From the NCBI GenBank assembly GCA_000696115.1, contig JJOH01000030.1, positions 1-63,438 on the forward strand: a stretch of DNA of 63,438 bases. The letters are read 5' to 3'. Positions 1 through 10,145 of the stretch are shown piece by piece. Every line of letters starts with the position of its first letter. Positions within the stretch are counted from its first letter, which is position 1. The position numbers were made by a program, and so were the translations under genes. The notes under the pieces are model-generated. The model ran no database searches. It was not told where the DNA came from and saw nothing but the letters and a program-made list of their open reading frames with translations. This stretch comes from Streptomyces olindensis (lineage in GTDB: Bacteria; Actinomycetota; Actinomycetes; Streptomycetales; Streptomycetaceae).

Positions 1-930
1 GCCCCGGCCCCGTCCGCCCCTGCCCCCGGCGCCTGGCCCACCGCCGCCTCGGCGGGCAGCGGCGGCCGTCGACCCGGCGGCTGGCCCACGGCCGCCCCGG
101 GTGCACCCGCCGCGCATACACCCGCACCGGGGACCCCGGCGCCGAACGCTCCCACACCCAGCGCCACCCCCGCCGCCTCATCGGCAGCCCCACCGGCGGC
201 CCCACCGGCAGCCCCGCCGTCGGCTCCCGCCCAGGCCGCCCCTGCCCAGCCCCCGACCGGCGGCCTCGACCCCCGCATGCTCTGGCCGAACATCCTGGAA
301 GCGGTCAAGAACCGCCGCCGCTTCACCTGGATCCTGCTCAGCCAGAACGCCCAGGTGGCCGGCTTCGACGGCACCACCCTCCAACTCGGCTTCGTCAACG
401 CGGGCGCGCGGGACAACTTCCTGAGCAGCGGCAGCGAGGACGTGCTGCGGCAGGCGCTGGGCGAGCAGTTCAACGTCCAATGGAAGATCGAGGCGATCGT
501 CGACCCCTCCGGCGGCTCCGCGCCCCCGGCCCCGGGCGGCCCCTCCGGCTTCGGCGGCGGTGCCCCCGGCGGCTACACCGGCGGCGGTGGCGGCGGCTAC
601 AACGCCGGCGGTGGCGGCGCCCCAGGCGGCTACAACGCGAGCGGCTACAACGCGGGCGGCGGCGGTACGGCAACCGCCCAGCGCCCCGCCCCGACCACCC
701 AGTCGGCCTCCCCGTCCGCCCCCGCCCAGCAGTCGAGCAGACCCGCGCCCGCCCCCGCCCCGTCCGCTCCCGTCCCTCAGCCCTCCGCCCCGGAGCCCCG
801 CCACGTCTCCGTGGAGGAGGACATCCCCGAGGACGACGACCCGGACCTCGACGAGTCGGCCCTCTCCGGCCAGGAGCTCATCGTCCGGGAGCTGGGAGCG
901 ACGGTGGTGGAGGAGTTCTCCAACGAGTGA
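1..930 (+). CDS. dnaX: DNA polymerase III subunit gamma/tau, C-terminal part (5' end outside window)
   Basis: The reading frame is open from the first base, so the gene begins upstream of the window. What is visible is an Ala/Pro-rich linker, then a folded segment beginning LDPRMLWPNILEAVKN (about codons 88-160), typical of the actinobacterial DnaX C-terminal region before the tail. A Gly/Tyr-rich repetitive stretch (GGYN-type repeats, about nt 560-665), a Pro/Ser/Ala linker and an acidic tail ending ELIVRELGATVVEEFSNE follow. The protein is the clamp-loader subunit that tethers polymerase cores at the replication fork. The ATPase part is not in the window, so the call rests on the C-terminal pattern and on purD lying next. 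The low-complexity linkers are usual for this family in Streptomyces. Confidence 0.8.
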   Translation, partial: APAPSAPAPGAWPTAASAGSGGRRPGGWPTAAPGAPAAHTPAPGTPAPNAPTPSATPAASSAAPPAAPPAAPPSAPAQAAPAQPPTGGLDPRMLWPNILEAVKNRRRFTWILLSQNAQVAGFDGTTLQLGFVNAGARDNFLSSGSEDVLRQALGEQFNVQWKIEAIVDPSGGSAPPAPGGPSGFGGGAPGGYTGGGGGGYNAGGGGAPGGYNASGYNAGGGGTATAQRPAPTTQSASPSAPAQQSSRPAPAPAPSAPVPQPSAPEPRHVSVEEDIPEDDDPDLDESALSGQELIVRELGATVVEEFSNE

Positions 931-1047
931 TCCAACGAGTAACCCGGGCCGGGCAGGGCAGCGCCCAGCCCGGCCTTGGAGGATCCTCCAGCCCGAGATT
1001 CCCACACCCTTCGGCAGCCCGCACAAGGGAAACCCGCCGCCTCCCGT

Positions 1048-1060
1048 TAGGCTGACCCCC

Positions 1061-1061
<1 letters not shown>
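1048..1061 (+). promoter_or_regulatory. -10 element for leaderless purD transcript
   Basis: A TAGGCT box at 1048-1053 is followed by exactly 7 nt and then the GTG start of purD. No Shine-Dalgarno sequence precedes the GTG. The same TAGGCT-N7-start arrangement recurs at 15466. I see no convincing -35 box. Confidence 0.6.
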
Positions 1062-2314
<1,253 letters not shown>

Positions 2315-2387
2315 CCGACCCGCGCGGGAAACCACCACGCGGGAAACCGACACCACGCGGGAAACCCCTGCCGCCGATGAACCGCAC

Positions 2388-2419
2388 AGGCCCCGGATCC
2401 GTCTCAGGATCCGGGGCCT
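2388..2419 (+). terminator. hairpin terminator after purD
   Basis: Perfect 13-bp stem (2388-2400 against 2407-2419) with a 6-nt loop, followed by GAAGTTTTC. Three short direct copies of CGCGGGAAAC lie just before it (about 2322-2365). Confidence 0.75.
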
Positions 2420-2655
2420 GAAGTTTTCGGTAGGCGGGGGCCTGACCCTCGCTGTCCGTCATCCACCTCTCCCCAAAGCCATTCCATCGAGTGACCGATG
2501 CCCTATCCGGCTGACGGGGGCCGAGGCCCCAACTAGGGTGCCGCGCAAGCGTTCCGGCACTTGGCCCACCGGCATTGCGATGTCGGTGGCGGGTGCCACA
2601 GTGGGGGAGTGAGCAAGGAAAGCGTCAGGTCAACGGGGAGGGGGTGAGGTCGGTC

Positions 2656-4554
2656 GTGACCGGAATGGGTGTGGAGGCGGGCGCGCAGGCGGCCGCGCGG
2701 TACCGGGCGCTCGTCGTGCTGCGCATCCGCAGCCGCGCGCTGGCCGTCGCCCTGCTGCCCGCCGCCGTCGCCGTGATCCTGCTCGCGGGCCCCGCCACCG
2801 GCCGTCTCACGGGCCCCGGCTGGGACGCCGCCCGCTGGGCCCTGACGCCGGTCGCGGTCCTCGTGCTGCTCGCCGCCGCAGGTGTCGCCCTGGTCGTCGC
2901 CCGGGCCCGCCCCGCGATCAGCCCGACCGTCCCGATCACCGAGGAGGCGGCCCCCGACCTGTACCGGATGGTGCGCGACCTCGCCGACCGCCTCGACGTC
3001 CCCGCGCCCTCCGCGATAGCGCTCACCCCGGACTGCGACAGCTGGCTGGAGGACCGTACGCACCGGGCTCACGGCCCGCCCCCGGCCGAGGAGCACGACG
3101 ACATAGCGGGCGCGGGGAAGTACCCGCACCGCCGGCACCCCGTCTCACCGGTCCTCGTCATCGGCTCGCCCTTCCTGTGGTGGATGCGCGTCGGCGAACT
3201 GCGGGCGGTCCTCGCACCGGTCGTCGCGGGTACGGGCCCCTCGGCCCACCCGGACATAGCCGCCGCCCGGCGCTTCGTCCGGGGGCTGGACGCCGCGGTG
3301 GCCGTGGCCTCGGGGCCGCGCCGCGATCCGGTGTCCCGGGCGGTGCTCGCCGGTGTCGGCTGGGTGGCCCGGCTTCTGTTGCGCAGCTGCCGTGGGCACG
3401 CCGCCGAGATGGAGCGGGGCGTGGCGGCCGCGGCCGCGGAGCGTGCACAGGCTGTGGATTACGGCCTGCGGATCGTCGCCCAGGAGCAGGTGGGGCTGGC
3501 GTACGCGGGCTGGGACCGGCTGCTGACCAGGGTCGCCCTGCCCGCCTGGCGGATGGGCCGCTGGCCGTCCCGACTGGACGCCGGTGTGGTCGCGGCGCTC
3601 ACGGAGCTGTCCCGGCGCGACCGCCTGGCCGAGGGGTTCGCGTCCCGGCTGGGGGAGCGGCCGGCCTGTGATCTGCTGGAGGAGCCGGGCGCGGTCGACG
3701 AGGCCGCCTCCCTGCTCGCCGCCCGCCTCTTCCACGGCGGCCCTGCCTGGCCCGGGCCCGACTGGTCGCCGGTGGCCTGGAGCGAGTATCCGGAGGAGGT
3801 CGTGGACCGCAAGTGGCGCCTGGACGCGGCCCGGCTCCACCGCGTCCTGGACGCGCTGGGCGTCCGCCCCCTCACCGGCCCCACGGCGCCCGCCACCGGC
3901 GCCCCGACCCTCGCCCGCGTCCTGGACCACCTGACGGACACCACCCCCGACAGCCCCGCGGTACCAGGCGACGACGCCACCCCGAGAACCGACGGCACCA
4001 CCAGAACCGACAGCACGACGGCAACCGGACTCGGCCCCGCCACCGGACCCGCAACCGGAGCCGGACCCGCCACCGGACCAGGACCTGCCCACCCCACCTC
4101 CTCCTCGTCCGCCGCCGACGACGAAGAAGAAGACCTCTCCGGCACAACGGCCCGCAGCGCCGCTCTCGCCGCCCGCCTCAGCGCCGAACTGTCCCGTGAG
4201 GAAAGCCCGACACCCCACCCGTCCCCCACGGCCTCCGACGCCACGACCGCCGACCCCGCCGCCCTCTGGGACGATCGCACGCTCCCCCTCTTCCCCCTCC
4301 AGCCCGCGCGCACGGCCCGTGACCTGCTCGCCGACCACCTCACGGCGATGGTCTGCTGCGCCGCCATGGACACCGCCGGCGCGACGCCCGGCCTGGACTG
4401 GCTGGACGGCCCGACCCTGCTCCTCGACGGCGCCCGCACGCCGGATCTCGCGCCGAAGGTCCTCGCCCTGATCGAGGACGGCGACGCCACCCCGCTCCGG
4501 GCCTGGCTGGCCGACCTGGGGATACGCCCGGAGAAGCCGGTCCGGCTGGCCTGA
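2656..4554 (+). CDS. M48-like membrane protein lacking the HExxH zinc motif
   Basis: About 632 residues. Two hydrophobic segments near residues 28-48 and 62-85 predict membrane anchoring. The next part (EEAAPDLYRMVRDLADRLDV, then TPDCDSWLEDR, then LVIGSPFLWW) follows the usual order of M48-type metallopeptidases. Where those enzymes have an ELRAVLAHELGH-type zinc helix, this protein reads GELRAVLAPVVAG (about residues 178-191), so both histidines and the glutamate are gone. The C-terminal half contains a Thr/Pro/Gly low-complexity stretch (nt 3950-4110) and an acidic SSSSAADDEEEDL patch. It is probably a non-catalytic relative of M48 proteases with unknown role. The start is uncertain: GTG at 2656 is preceded by GAGG at 6 nt; GTG 2644 and ATG 2665 are alternatives. 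Confidence 0.65.
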   Translation: MTGMGVEAGAQAAARYRALVVLRIRSRALAVALLPAAVAVILLAGPATGRLTGPGWDAARWALTPVAVLVLLAAAGVALVVARARPAISPTVPITEEAAPDLYRMVRDLADRLDVPAPSAIALTPDCDSWLEDRTHRAHGPPPAEEHDDIAGAGKYPHRRHPVSPVLVIGSPFLWWMRVGELRAVLAPVVAGTGPSAHPDIAAARRFVRGLDAAVAVASGPRRDPVSRAVLAGVGWVARLLLRSCRGHAAEMERGVAAAAAERAQAVDYGLRIVAQEQVGLAYAGWDRLLTRVALPAWRMGRWPSRLDAGVVAALTELSRRDRLAEGFASRLGERPACDLLEEPGAVDEAASLLAARLFHGGPAWPGPDWSPVAWSEYPEEVVDRKWRLDAARLHRVLDALGVRPLTGPTAPATGAPTLARVLDHLTDTTPDSPAVPGDDATPRTDGTTRTDSTTATGLGPATGPATGAGPATGPGPAHPTSSSSAADDEEEDLSGTTARSAALAARLSAELSREESPTPHPSPTASDATTADPAALWDDRTLPLFPLQPARTARDLLADHLTAMVCCAAMDTAGATPGLDWLDGPTLLLDGARTPDLAPKVLALIEDGDATPLRAWLADLGIRPEKPVRLA

Positions 4555-4811
4555 CCCCGGCCGGTCCCCGGCACCCACCAGCCGGAGCACTGCCTTCCCC
4601 TTCTGGCCAATTCGAAACGAACAGTGACGAAGTGCGCGCGTTATGTGATGTGCTTGGACCGTTCGCGCATGGCAAAGGCGCGCGACATACGACAAAACCA
4701 CAGCACCACACAAGACCACACGAGACCACGCGAGGTGCCACAGGGCGTCACCAGGCACCACCGCCACATCAGCAGGCACGACCACGGGGGCGAAGGGGAG
4801 GGGAAGCGACC

Positions 4812-6290
4812 ATGGGCCCGGAACAGCTCCGCCGCTGGGAGTCGGGAGCGCTGGCGCACGCCGTGACGGATCCCTTCGGGCTGGGCCCGGTGCCGTGGCT
4901 GCGCGGCAACGTGACGTACCTCGACGACACGGGCCGGATCGTCCCCTGGTACGCGGACCAGGACGCGCCCCACGAGCCCCGAAGCGAGGGCAGCCGCTCC
5001 GGCGGCCCCCGGGCGGCCGACGACGTCCACCGCCAGATCAAGGGCTTCACCTCCACCGGCGCGGTCGCCCCCGGCGAGGCCATCGACTTCCACGTCACCG
5101 TCGACCCGCCCCAGGAGTTCGGCGTCGACATCTACCGCATCGGCCACTACGGCGGTGACGGCGCCGCCAAGATCACCACCAGCCCGCGCCTGTCCGGCAT
5201 CGTGCAGCCCCCGCCGCTCACCGCGGACCGTACGGTCTCCTGCCACCACTGGTGGCTGTCCTGGCGCCTGCAGGTCCCGTCGTACTGGAACGTCGGCGCG
5301 TACGTCGCCGTGCTCACCACCGCCGACGGCTACCGCTCCCACGTGCCGTTCACCGTCCGCCACGACCAGCCCGCCGACCTGCTCCTGGTCCTGCCCGACA
5401 TCACCTGGCAGGCGTACAACCTCTACCCGGAGGACGGCCGGACCGGCGCCAGCCTCTATCACGCCTGGGACGAGAAGGGCCGGCTCCTCGGCGAGGCCGA
5501 CGCCGCCACGACGGTCTCCTTCGACCGGCCGTACGCGGGCGCCGGCCTCCCCCTCCACGTCGGCCACGCCTACGACTTCATCCGCTGGGCCGAGCGCTAC
5601 GGCTACGACGTCGCCTACGCCGACGCGAGTGACCTGCACGCGGGCCGCGTCGACCCCGCCCGCTACCGCGGTCTGGTCTTCCCGGGCCACGACGAGTACT
5701 GGTCGGCCGACATGCGCCGGACCGTGGAGGTCGCCCGCGACGCCGGCACCTCGCTCGTCTTCCTCTCCGCCAACTCGATGTACTGGCGGGTGGAGCTGGG
5801 CCCTTCCCCGTCCGGCGTCCCCCACCGGCTGCTGACCTGCCGCAAGCGCAGGGGCCCCGGCAAGCCGGTGCTGTGGCGGGAGATCGACCGGGCCGAGCAG
5901 CAGCTCCTCGGCATCCAGTACGCGGGGCACGTCCCCGAGCCGCACCCGCTGGTCGTGCGCAACGCCGGGCACTGGCTGTGGGAGGCGACGGGAGCGCACG
6001 AGGGCGACGAGATCGAGGGCCTGGTCGCGGGCGAGGCCGACCGCTACTTCCCGCGCACCCCGCTGCCCGAGCACGAGGAGCGCGTGCTGCTCGCCCACTC
6101 CCCGTACCCCGACAAGGAGGGCGTCCTCCGCCACCAGGAGACGTCCCTCTACCGCGCCCCCTCCGGTGCCTGGGTCTTCGCATCCGGAACGTTCGCCTGG
6201 TCCCCGGCCCTGGACCGCCCCGGCCACGTCGACGCGCGCGTCCAGCGCGCCACGGCCAACCTCCTGGACCGCATCTGCAAACGCGACTGA
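4812..6290 (+). CDS. N,N-dimethylformamidase large-subunit-like protein
   Basis: 492 residues starting MGPEQLRRWESG, with a purine-rich Shine-Dalgarno (GGGGAGGGG) just upstream of ATG 4812. The sequence has the hallmarks of the C-terminal domain family of N,N-dimethylformamidase beta subunit: a beta-rich N-terminal part (VDIYRIGHYGGDGA), then DLLLVLPDITWQAYNLYPEDG, then VFPGHDEYWSADMRR and LSANSMYWRVE. The domain occurs in many actinobacterial proteins with unproven substrates, so dimethylformamide hydrolysis should not be assumed, and no small-subunit gene is adjacent. No signal peptide is obvious. The gene stands alone between the M48-like gene and purC; the 257-nt gap upstream (4555-4811) holds nothing I can name. 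Confidence 0.7.
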   Translation: MGPEQLRRWESGALAHAVTDPFGLGPVPWLRGNVTYLDDTGRIVPWYADQDAPHEPRSEGSRSGGPRAADDVHRQIKGFTSTGAVAPGEAIDFHVTVDPPQEFGVDIYRIGHYGGDGAAKITTSPRLSGIVQPPPLTADRTVSCHHWWLSWRLQVPSYWNVGAYVAVLTTADGYRSHVPFTVRHDQPADLLLVLPDITWQAYNLYPEDGRTGASLYHAWDEKGRLLGEADAATTVSFDRPYAGAGLPLHVGHAYDFIRWAERYGYDVAYADASDLHAGRVDPARYRGLVFPGHDEYWSADMRRTVEVARDAGTSLVFLSANSMYWRVELGPSPSGVPHRLLTCRKRRGPGKPVLWREIDRAEQQLLGIQYAGHVPEPHPLVVRNAGHWLWEATGAHEGDEIEGLVAGEADRYFPRTPLPEHEERVLLAHSPYPDKEGVLRHQETSLYRAPSGAWVFASGTFAWSPALDRPGHVDARVQRATANLLDRICKRD

Positions 6291-6359
6291 CCCGCTGTCG
6301 GTGATCAAGCTCGCATACGGGAGAATCGAGCCACTCGTACAGAACCACGGGGAGGAACC

Positions 6360-7259
6360 GTGTCCGGATTCGTCGAAAAGCCCGAGCCGCTCCAGGTTCC
6401 GGGCCTGGTGCATCTGCACACCGGCAAGGTGCGCGAGCTGTACCAGACCGAGGCGGGCGACCTCGTGATGGTCGCCAGCGACCGCATCTCCGCGTTCGAC
6501 TGGGTACTGCCGACGGAGATCCCGGACAAGGGCCGGATCCTCACACAGCTCTCCCTGTGGTGGTTCGACCAGCTCGCCGACCTGATCCCGAACCACGTCC
6601 TGAGCACGGAACTCCCCGCGGGAGCGCCCGACGACTGGCAGGGCCGCACGCTCATCTGCAAGTCGCTGCAGATGGTCCCCGTGGAGTGCGTGGCCCGCGG
6701 CTACCTCACCGGCTCGGGCCTGGTCGAGTACGACGAGTCCCGCACGGTCTGCGGCCTCGCCCTGCCCGAGGGCCTGGTCGACGGCAGCGAACTGCCCGCC
6801 CCGATCTTCACCCCCGCCACCAAGGCCGCCGTCGGCGAGCACGACGAGAACGTCTCCTACGAGGAGGTCGCCCGCCAGGTCGGCGCGGACACCGCGGCCC
6901 GGCTGCGCCAGGCGACCCTCGCCGTCTACTCCCGGGGCCGGGACATCGCCCGCGACCGGGGCATCATCCTCGCGGACACCAAGTTCGAGTTCGGCTTCGA
7001 CGGCGACACCCTGGTCCTCGCGGACGAGGTCCTCACAGCCGACTCCTCCCGCTTCTGGCCGGCCGACCAGTGGCAGCCGGGCCGGGCGCAGCCGTCGTAC
7101 GACAAGCAGTTCGTGCGCGACTGGCTGACCTCGGCGGAGTCCGGCTGGGACAGGAAGAGCGAGCAGCCGCCGCCCCCGCTGCCGCAGCACGTCGTCGACG
7201 CCACCCGCGCCAAGTACGTGGAGGCGTACGAGCGCCTGACCGGCACGAGCTGGTCGTAG
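6360..7259 (+). CDS. purC: phosphoribosylaminoimidazole-succinocarboxamide synthase (SAICAR synthetase)
   Basis: Condenses CAIR with aspartate using ATP to give SAICAR. The 299-residue protein shows the family signature blocks: LHTGKVRELYQ (about residues 20-30, ATP loop), MVASDRISAFDWVLP (about 37-51), VECVARGYLTGSGL (about 110-123) and LADTKFEFGFD (about 201-211). GTG at 6360 has GGGGAGGA about 6 nt upstream. It sits alone between the dimethylformamidase-like gene and a shared terminator, so it is probably its own transcript. Confidence 0.95.
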   Translation: MSGFVEKPEPLQVPGLVHLHTGKVRELYQTEAGDLVMVASDRISAFDWVLPTEIPDKGRILTQLSLWWFDQLADLIPNHVLSTELPAGAPDDWQGRTLICKSLQMVPVECVARGYLTGSGLVEYDESRTVCGLALPEGLVDGSELPAPIFTPATKAAVGEHDENVSYEEVARQVGADTAARLRQATLAVYSRGRDIARDRGIILADTKFEFGFDGDTLVLADEVLTADSSRFWPADQWQPGRAQPSYDKQFVRDWLTSAESGWDRKSEQPPPPLPQHVVDATRAKYVEAYERLTGTSWS

Positions 7260-7278
7260 GAAGAAGCGGGACACAGAC

Positions 7279-7306
7279 AAGCCCCCCGGCCGGAACCGGG
7301 GGGCTT
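7279..7306. terminator. terminator shared by purC (+) and tRNA-Gly (-)
   Basis: Perfect 11-bp stem AAGCCCCCCGG / CCGGGGGGCTT with a 6-nt loop, between the purC stop and the 3' end of the opposing tRNA gene. The ends are symmetrical enough to work from either side. Confidence 0.75.
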
Positions 7307-7311
7307 CTCAT

Positions 7312-7387
7312 TGGAGCGAACGACGAGGTTCGAACTCGCGACCTCAACCTTGGCAAGGTTGCGCTCTACCAACTGAGCTACGTTCGC
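7312..7387 (-). tRNA. tRNA-Gly (anticodon GCC)
   Basis: On the minus strand the acceptor GCGAACG pairs with CGTTCGC, with AGCTCAGTTGGTAGAGC as D arm, CTTGCCAAG as anticodon loop (GCC) and GTTCGAA in the T arm. CCA is encoded at the 3' end (plus-strand TGG, 7312-7314). A near-identical tRNA-Gly(GCC) is at 11245. Confidence 0.95.
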
Positions 7388-7409
7388 ATGCGCCGTGGCG
7401 CGGGAACCA

Positions 7410-8030
7410 CTATACCCAACCTCGCTCCCGTGCGAGGCGCACCGCGGCATGACGGTTCTCCGCACCGAGCTTCGACACGGCCGACGACAGGTAGTTCCGC
7501 ACGGTCCCCTGGGACAGCGCGGCCCGCTCGGCGATCTCCGCGACGGGCGCCCCGTCGGCGGCGAGTTCCAGCACCTCGGCCTCCCGGGCGGTCAGCGGCG
7601 AGTCCCCGGCGGCGATCGCGTCGGCGGCCAACTCCGGGTCGACGTACCGGTTCCCGGCGTGCACCGTGCGGATGATCTCCGCGAGCCGCTGCGCGCTCAC
7701 GGTCTTCGGCACGAACCCGCGCACCCCGGCCTCCAGCGCCCGCTTCAGATGCCCGGGCCGGCCGTGGCTGGTGACGATGAGCACCTTGCAGCCGGGCAGT
7801 TCGGTCCGCAGGGATGTGGCGACGTTCACACCGTCGGCGCCGGGCATCTGGAGGTCCAGCACGGCGACGTCGGGCTTGTGGGCCCGGGCCATCGCCAGCG
7901 CCTCCGGCCCGGTGGCCGCCTCGGCGACGACCATGAGGTCGTCCTCCAGGGAGAGCAGCGCGGCGAGCGCCCCCCGAATGAGGTGCTCGTCGTCGGCGAG
8001 CAGCAGCCGCACGGGCTCCACGGCCGTCAC
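7410..8030 (-). CDS. NarL/LuxR-type response regulator of the ABC exporter operon
   Basis: 206 residues. The receiver domain (about 1-120) has the acidic pair in LLLADDEH and the phospho-acceptor Asp in VAVLDLQMPG (near residue 54). The C-terminal LuxR-type helix-turn-helix is LTAREAEVLELAADG ... VRNYLSSAVSKLG (about 145-190). The GTG start at 8030 overlaps the kinase stop by 4 nt, so the two are translationally coupled. It is the last gene of the order ATPase-permease-kinase-regulator, a common layout in which the regulator controls its own exporter. A candidate operator is at 11157-11183. Confidence 0.92.
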   Translation of the reverse strand: MTAVEPVRLLLADDEHLIRGALAALLSLEDDLMVVAEAATGPEALAMARAHKPDVAVLDLQMPGADGVNVATSLRTELPGCKVLIVTSHGRPGHLKRALEAGVRGFVPKTVSAQRLAEIIRTVHAGNRYVDPELAADAIAAGDSPLTAREAEVLELAADGAPVAEIAERAALSQGTVRNYLSSAVSKLGAENRHAAVRLARERGWV

Positions 8031-9331
8031 GCGGTGACCTCCCTCACGGAACGCACGGCGGCGGCCGGCACGGCGACCGGCGGCAGCGGGATCTCAGCCG
8101 TCAGCCGGAACAGCCCCTTCCCCGCGGGCCCGGCCTCCAGCCTCCCGTCGATCTCCGCCAGCCGCTCCCGCAGCCCGGCGAGCCCTGAGCCGGACGAGCC
8201 GGATGAGCTGGATGAGTCCGATGAGCTGGATGAGCCCGATGAGCCCGACGAGCCAGACCCGGCCTCCGCAACCCCGTCGTTCTCCACCGTCAACACCACA
8301 CGCCCCTCCAGCACCCCGAGCCGCACCTCACACCGTTGCGCGTCCCCGTGCCGCAGGACGTTCGTCGCGGCCTCCCGAACCACCCACCCCAGGGCGGACT
8401 GCACCCCGGCCGGCAGCCCCACCGGCGTCCCCCCGCTGACCGTGCAGGAGATCCCGGCGGCCGCCAGCACCCCTTGCGCACCGGCCAGTTCCGACGTCAG
8501 GTCGGCCTCGCGGTAGCCGCGCACGACCTCGCGCACCTCCCGCTGCGACTCCCGCGCGAGCCGCTGCACCTCGACCATCTGCGCCACGGCCTCCGGCCGC
8601 CCCCGCTCGGCCAGCTGCACGGCCAGCTCGCTCTTGAGCGCGATCACGGCGAGGTTCCGCCCCATGACGTCGTGCAGATCCCGCCCGAACCGCAGCCGCT
8701 CCTCGGCGACGGCGAGCCGGGCGCGGTTCTCGCGGGCCTCGTCGATCTCGTAGACGGCGTTGAGCAGCCACACGGAGAAGACGGCCGCGAAGGCGAGGAA
8801 CACGCCCCCGGACAGCACCGACACCGCCGTGAGGATCGCGGCGAGCGCGGGGGCGCCCAGCGCGAGCAGCACGAGGCAGGTGCCCGCCGCGAACGCGCCC
8901 GCGATCCCGAACGCCCAACGTGGGCGGACGCCGAGCGCGATGATGCCGGGACCGAAGATCAGGACGACTCCGAAGACCGCGGCCGCGGCGGTGCCGACGC
9001 TCTCGTGGTCCGGTCCGCGCTCGGCGATGCCGATCGTGGCGACGGCGACGCCGGCGGTGACGGCGGCCAGGGTCCACAGCAGCCGCACGGGCTGGGGCCG
9101 ACGGCCACGCGTCCAGTCCAGCGCCCGCGAGACGGTGGCGAAGCAGACGACGGCGTGCACGCCCACCATGAGCAGCACGAGGCCGCCCAGCCGCACTCCC
9201 AGCGGTGTCAGGGCCGTGACACCCACGAAGAAGAACTCGACGACCGCGAAGGAGTGGAACGACCACCGCGTGTACGTCTCGACCTTCTCCGGCGTGCTCT
9301 TCCGCCGCCACCACCTGCCCGGACCGCGCAT
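8027..9331 (-). CDS. membrane sensor histidine kinase (HPK7/DesK-like) with Ser-rich insert
   Basis: 434 residues from ATG 9331 (MRGPGRWWRRKSTPEK), with GGGGGAG about 10 nt upstream; a longer open frame to 9394 runs over the preceding stop and is less likely. Several transmembrane segments fill the first half. The phosphorylated His lies in FGRDLHDVMGRNLAVIALK (about residue 220), the DHp motif of the NarX/DesK class. The ATPase domain has LGWVVREAATNVLRH (N box), VENDG (G1) and GSGLAGLRERL (G2). Between G1 and G2, where the ATP lid lies, there is a run of Ser and Gly residues (about 356-379) encoded by an imperfect 6-bp repeat. This is unusual and may be length-variable. It autophosphorylates and passes the phosphate to the overlapping regulator. 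Confidence 0.9.
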   Translation of the reverse strand: MRGPGRWWRRKSTPEKVETYTRWSFHSFAVVEFFFVGVTALTPLGVRLGGLVLLMVGVHAVVCFATVSRALDWTRGRRPQPVRLLWTLAAVTAGVAVATIGIAERGPDHESVGTAAAAVFGVVLIFGPGIIALGVRPRWAFGIAGAFAAGTCLVLLALGAPALAAILTAVSVLSGGVFLAFAAVFSVWLLNAVYEIDEARENRARLAVAEERLRFGRDLHDVMGRNLAVIALKSELAVQLAERGRPEAVAQMVEVQRLARESQREVREVVRGYREADLTSELAGAQGVLAAAGISCTVSGGTPVGLPAGVQSALGWVVREAATNVLRHGDAQRCEVRLGVLEGRVVLTVENDGVAEAGSGSSGSSGSSSSSDSSSSSGSSGSGLAGLRERLAEIDGRLEAGPAGKGLFRLTAEIPLPPVAVPAAAVRSVREVTA

Positions 9332-9353
9332 CAGCCCGTCACTCCCCCTTCGG

Positions 9354-10145
9354 TCAGCGCCGCGGTTCCCAGCGGAACCACCGCCGTACAGCAAACACGG
9401 CGAGCACCGTCCAGGCCACCGCCGTCGCGACGGCGCCCAGCGCCTCGGCGCCCGAGAGGTCGCCGGTCCAGCCGCCGCGCACCAGGGTGACGACGGGCGT
9501 CAGCGGCAGCAGTTCGCAGACGGAGGCCACCCTGTCCGGCAGCAGCTCCAGCGGGACGAACATGCCGGAGCCCATCATCGAGACGAGCAGCAGTGGCATG
9601 GGCGTGACCTGGGCGCTCTCGCCGGTCCGGGTGAAGCTCGCGGTGGCCGCGGCGAGGGCGGCGCACAGCACCAGCCCCAAGAGCAGTCCGAGCACGGCCA
9701 GATGCGGCGCGGACGGCGCGGACAGGTCCAGCAGCACCGAGCAGCCCGCCGCCAGCAGCAGACACTGCACGAGCCCGGTGAGGGCGGCCGGCAGCGCCGA
9801 GCCGGCCAGGATCTCGACGTCCCGCAGCTCGCCGGTGCGCAGCCGCTTGAGGACGAGTTCCTCACGCCGGACGACGAACGAGCCGACGAGCACCGAGTAG
9901 ACGGCGAACAGCAGGGAGAAGCCGACCGCGGCGGGCAGCACCAGGGTCCCGGTGTTCAGCCCCGCTTCGGCGAGGTCCATCTCCCGGGCCGCCGACCGCA
10001 CGCTGACCGGCAGCACCAGCGGCACGAACAGCGCGGCGACGAGCGCGCCCCGGGTCCGCCCGAGCAGGGTCAGTTCGGCCCGGGCGAGAGCCGTCATCCG
10101 GCTCAGCGGCGTGGTGAGGGCCGCTCCTTTCACGACGGTGCTCAT
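9354..10145 (-). CDS. ABC-2 type transporter permease
   Basis: 263 residues beginning MSTVVKGAALTTPLSRM. ATG at 10145 overlaps the stop of the ATPase gene by 4 nt (ATGA), arguing for a single coupled operon and against the longer upstream frame. Hydrophobic segments are spread through the protein in the six-helix pattern of ABC-2 permeases (ALVAALFVPLVLPVSV, AAVGFSLLFAVYSVLVGSFVV, ALTGLVQCLLLAAGCSVLL, LGLLLGLVLCAALAAAT). It forms the membrane channel for the adjacent ATPase. The substrate is unknown; such systems often export antimicrobial or hydrophobic compounds. Confidence 0.85.
   Translation of the reverse strand: MSTVVKGAALTTPLSRMTALARAELTLLGRTRGALVAALFVPLVLPVSVRSAAREMDLAEAGLNTGTLVLPAAVGFSLLFAVYSVLVGSFVVRREELVLKRLRTGELRDVEILAGSALPAALTGLVQCLLLAAGCSVLLDLSAPSAPHLAVLGLLLGLVLCAALAAATASFTRTGESAQVTPMPLLLVSMMGSGMFVPLELLPDRVASVCELLPLTPVVTLVRGGWTGDLSGAEALGAVATAVAWTVLAVFAVRRWFRWEPRR

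Noticed and set aside
2533..3138. Minus-strand open frame opposite the M48-like gene start
   Set aside because: Gly/Arg/Val-rich antisense shadow without motifs.
4632..4811. Upstream in-frame extension of the dimethylformamidase-like protein
   Set aside because: The extension is His/Arg/Thr-rich and unlike the family, while ATG 4812 has a strong purine-rich Shine-Dalgarno immediately upstream.
4641..7280. Minus-strand open frame of 879 codons opposite the dimethylformamidase-like gene and purC
   Set aside because: It crosses two genes with clear families on the plus strand and the shared terminator; composition is that of an antisense shadow.
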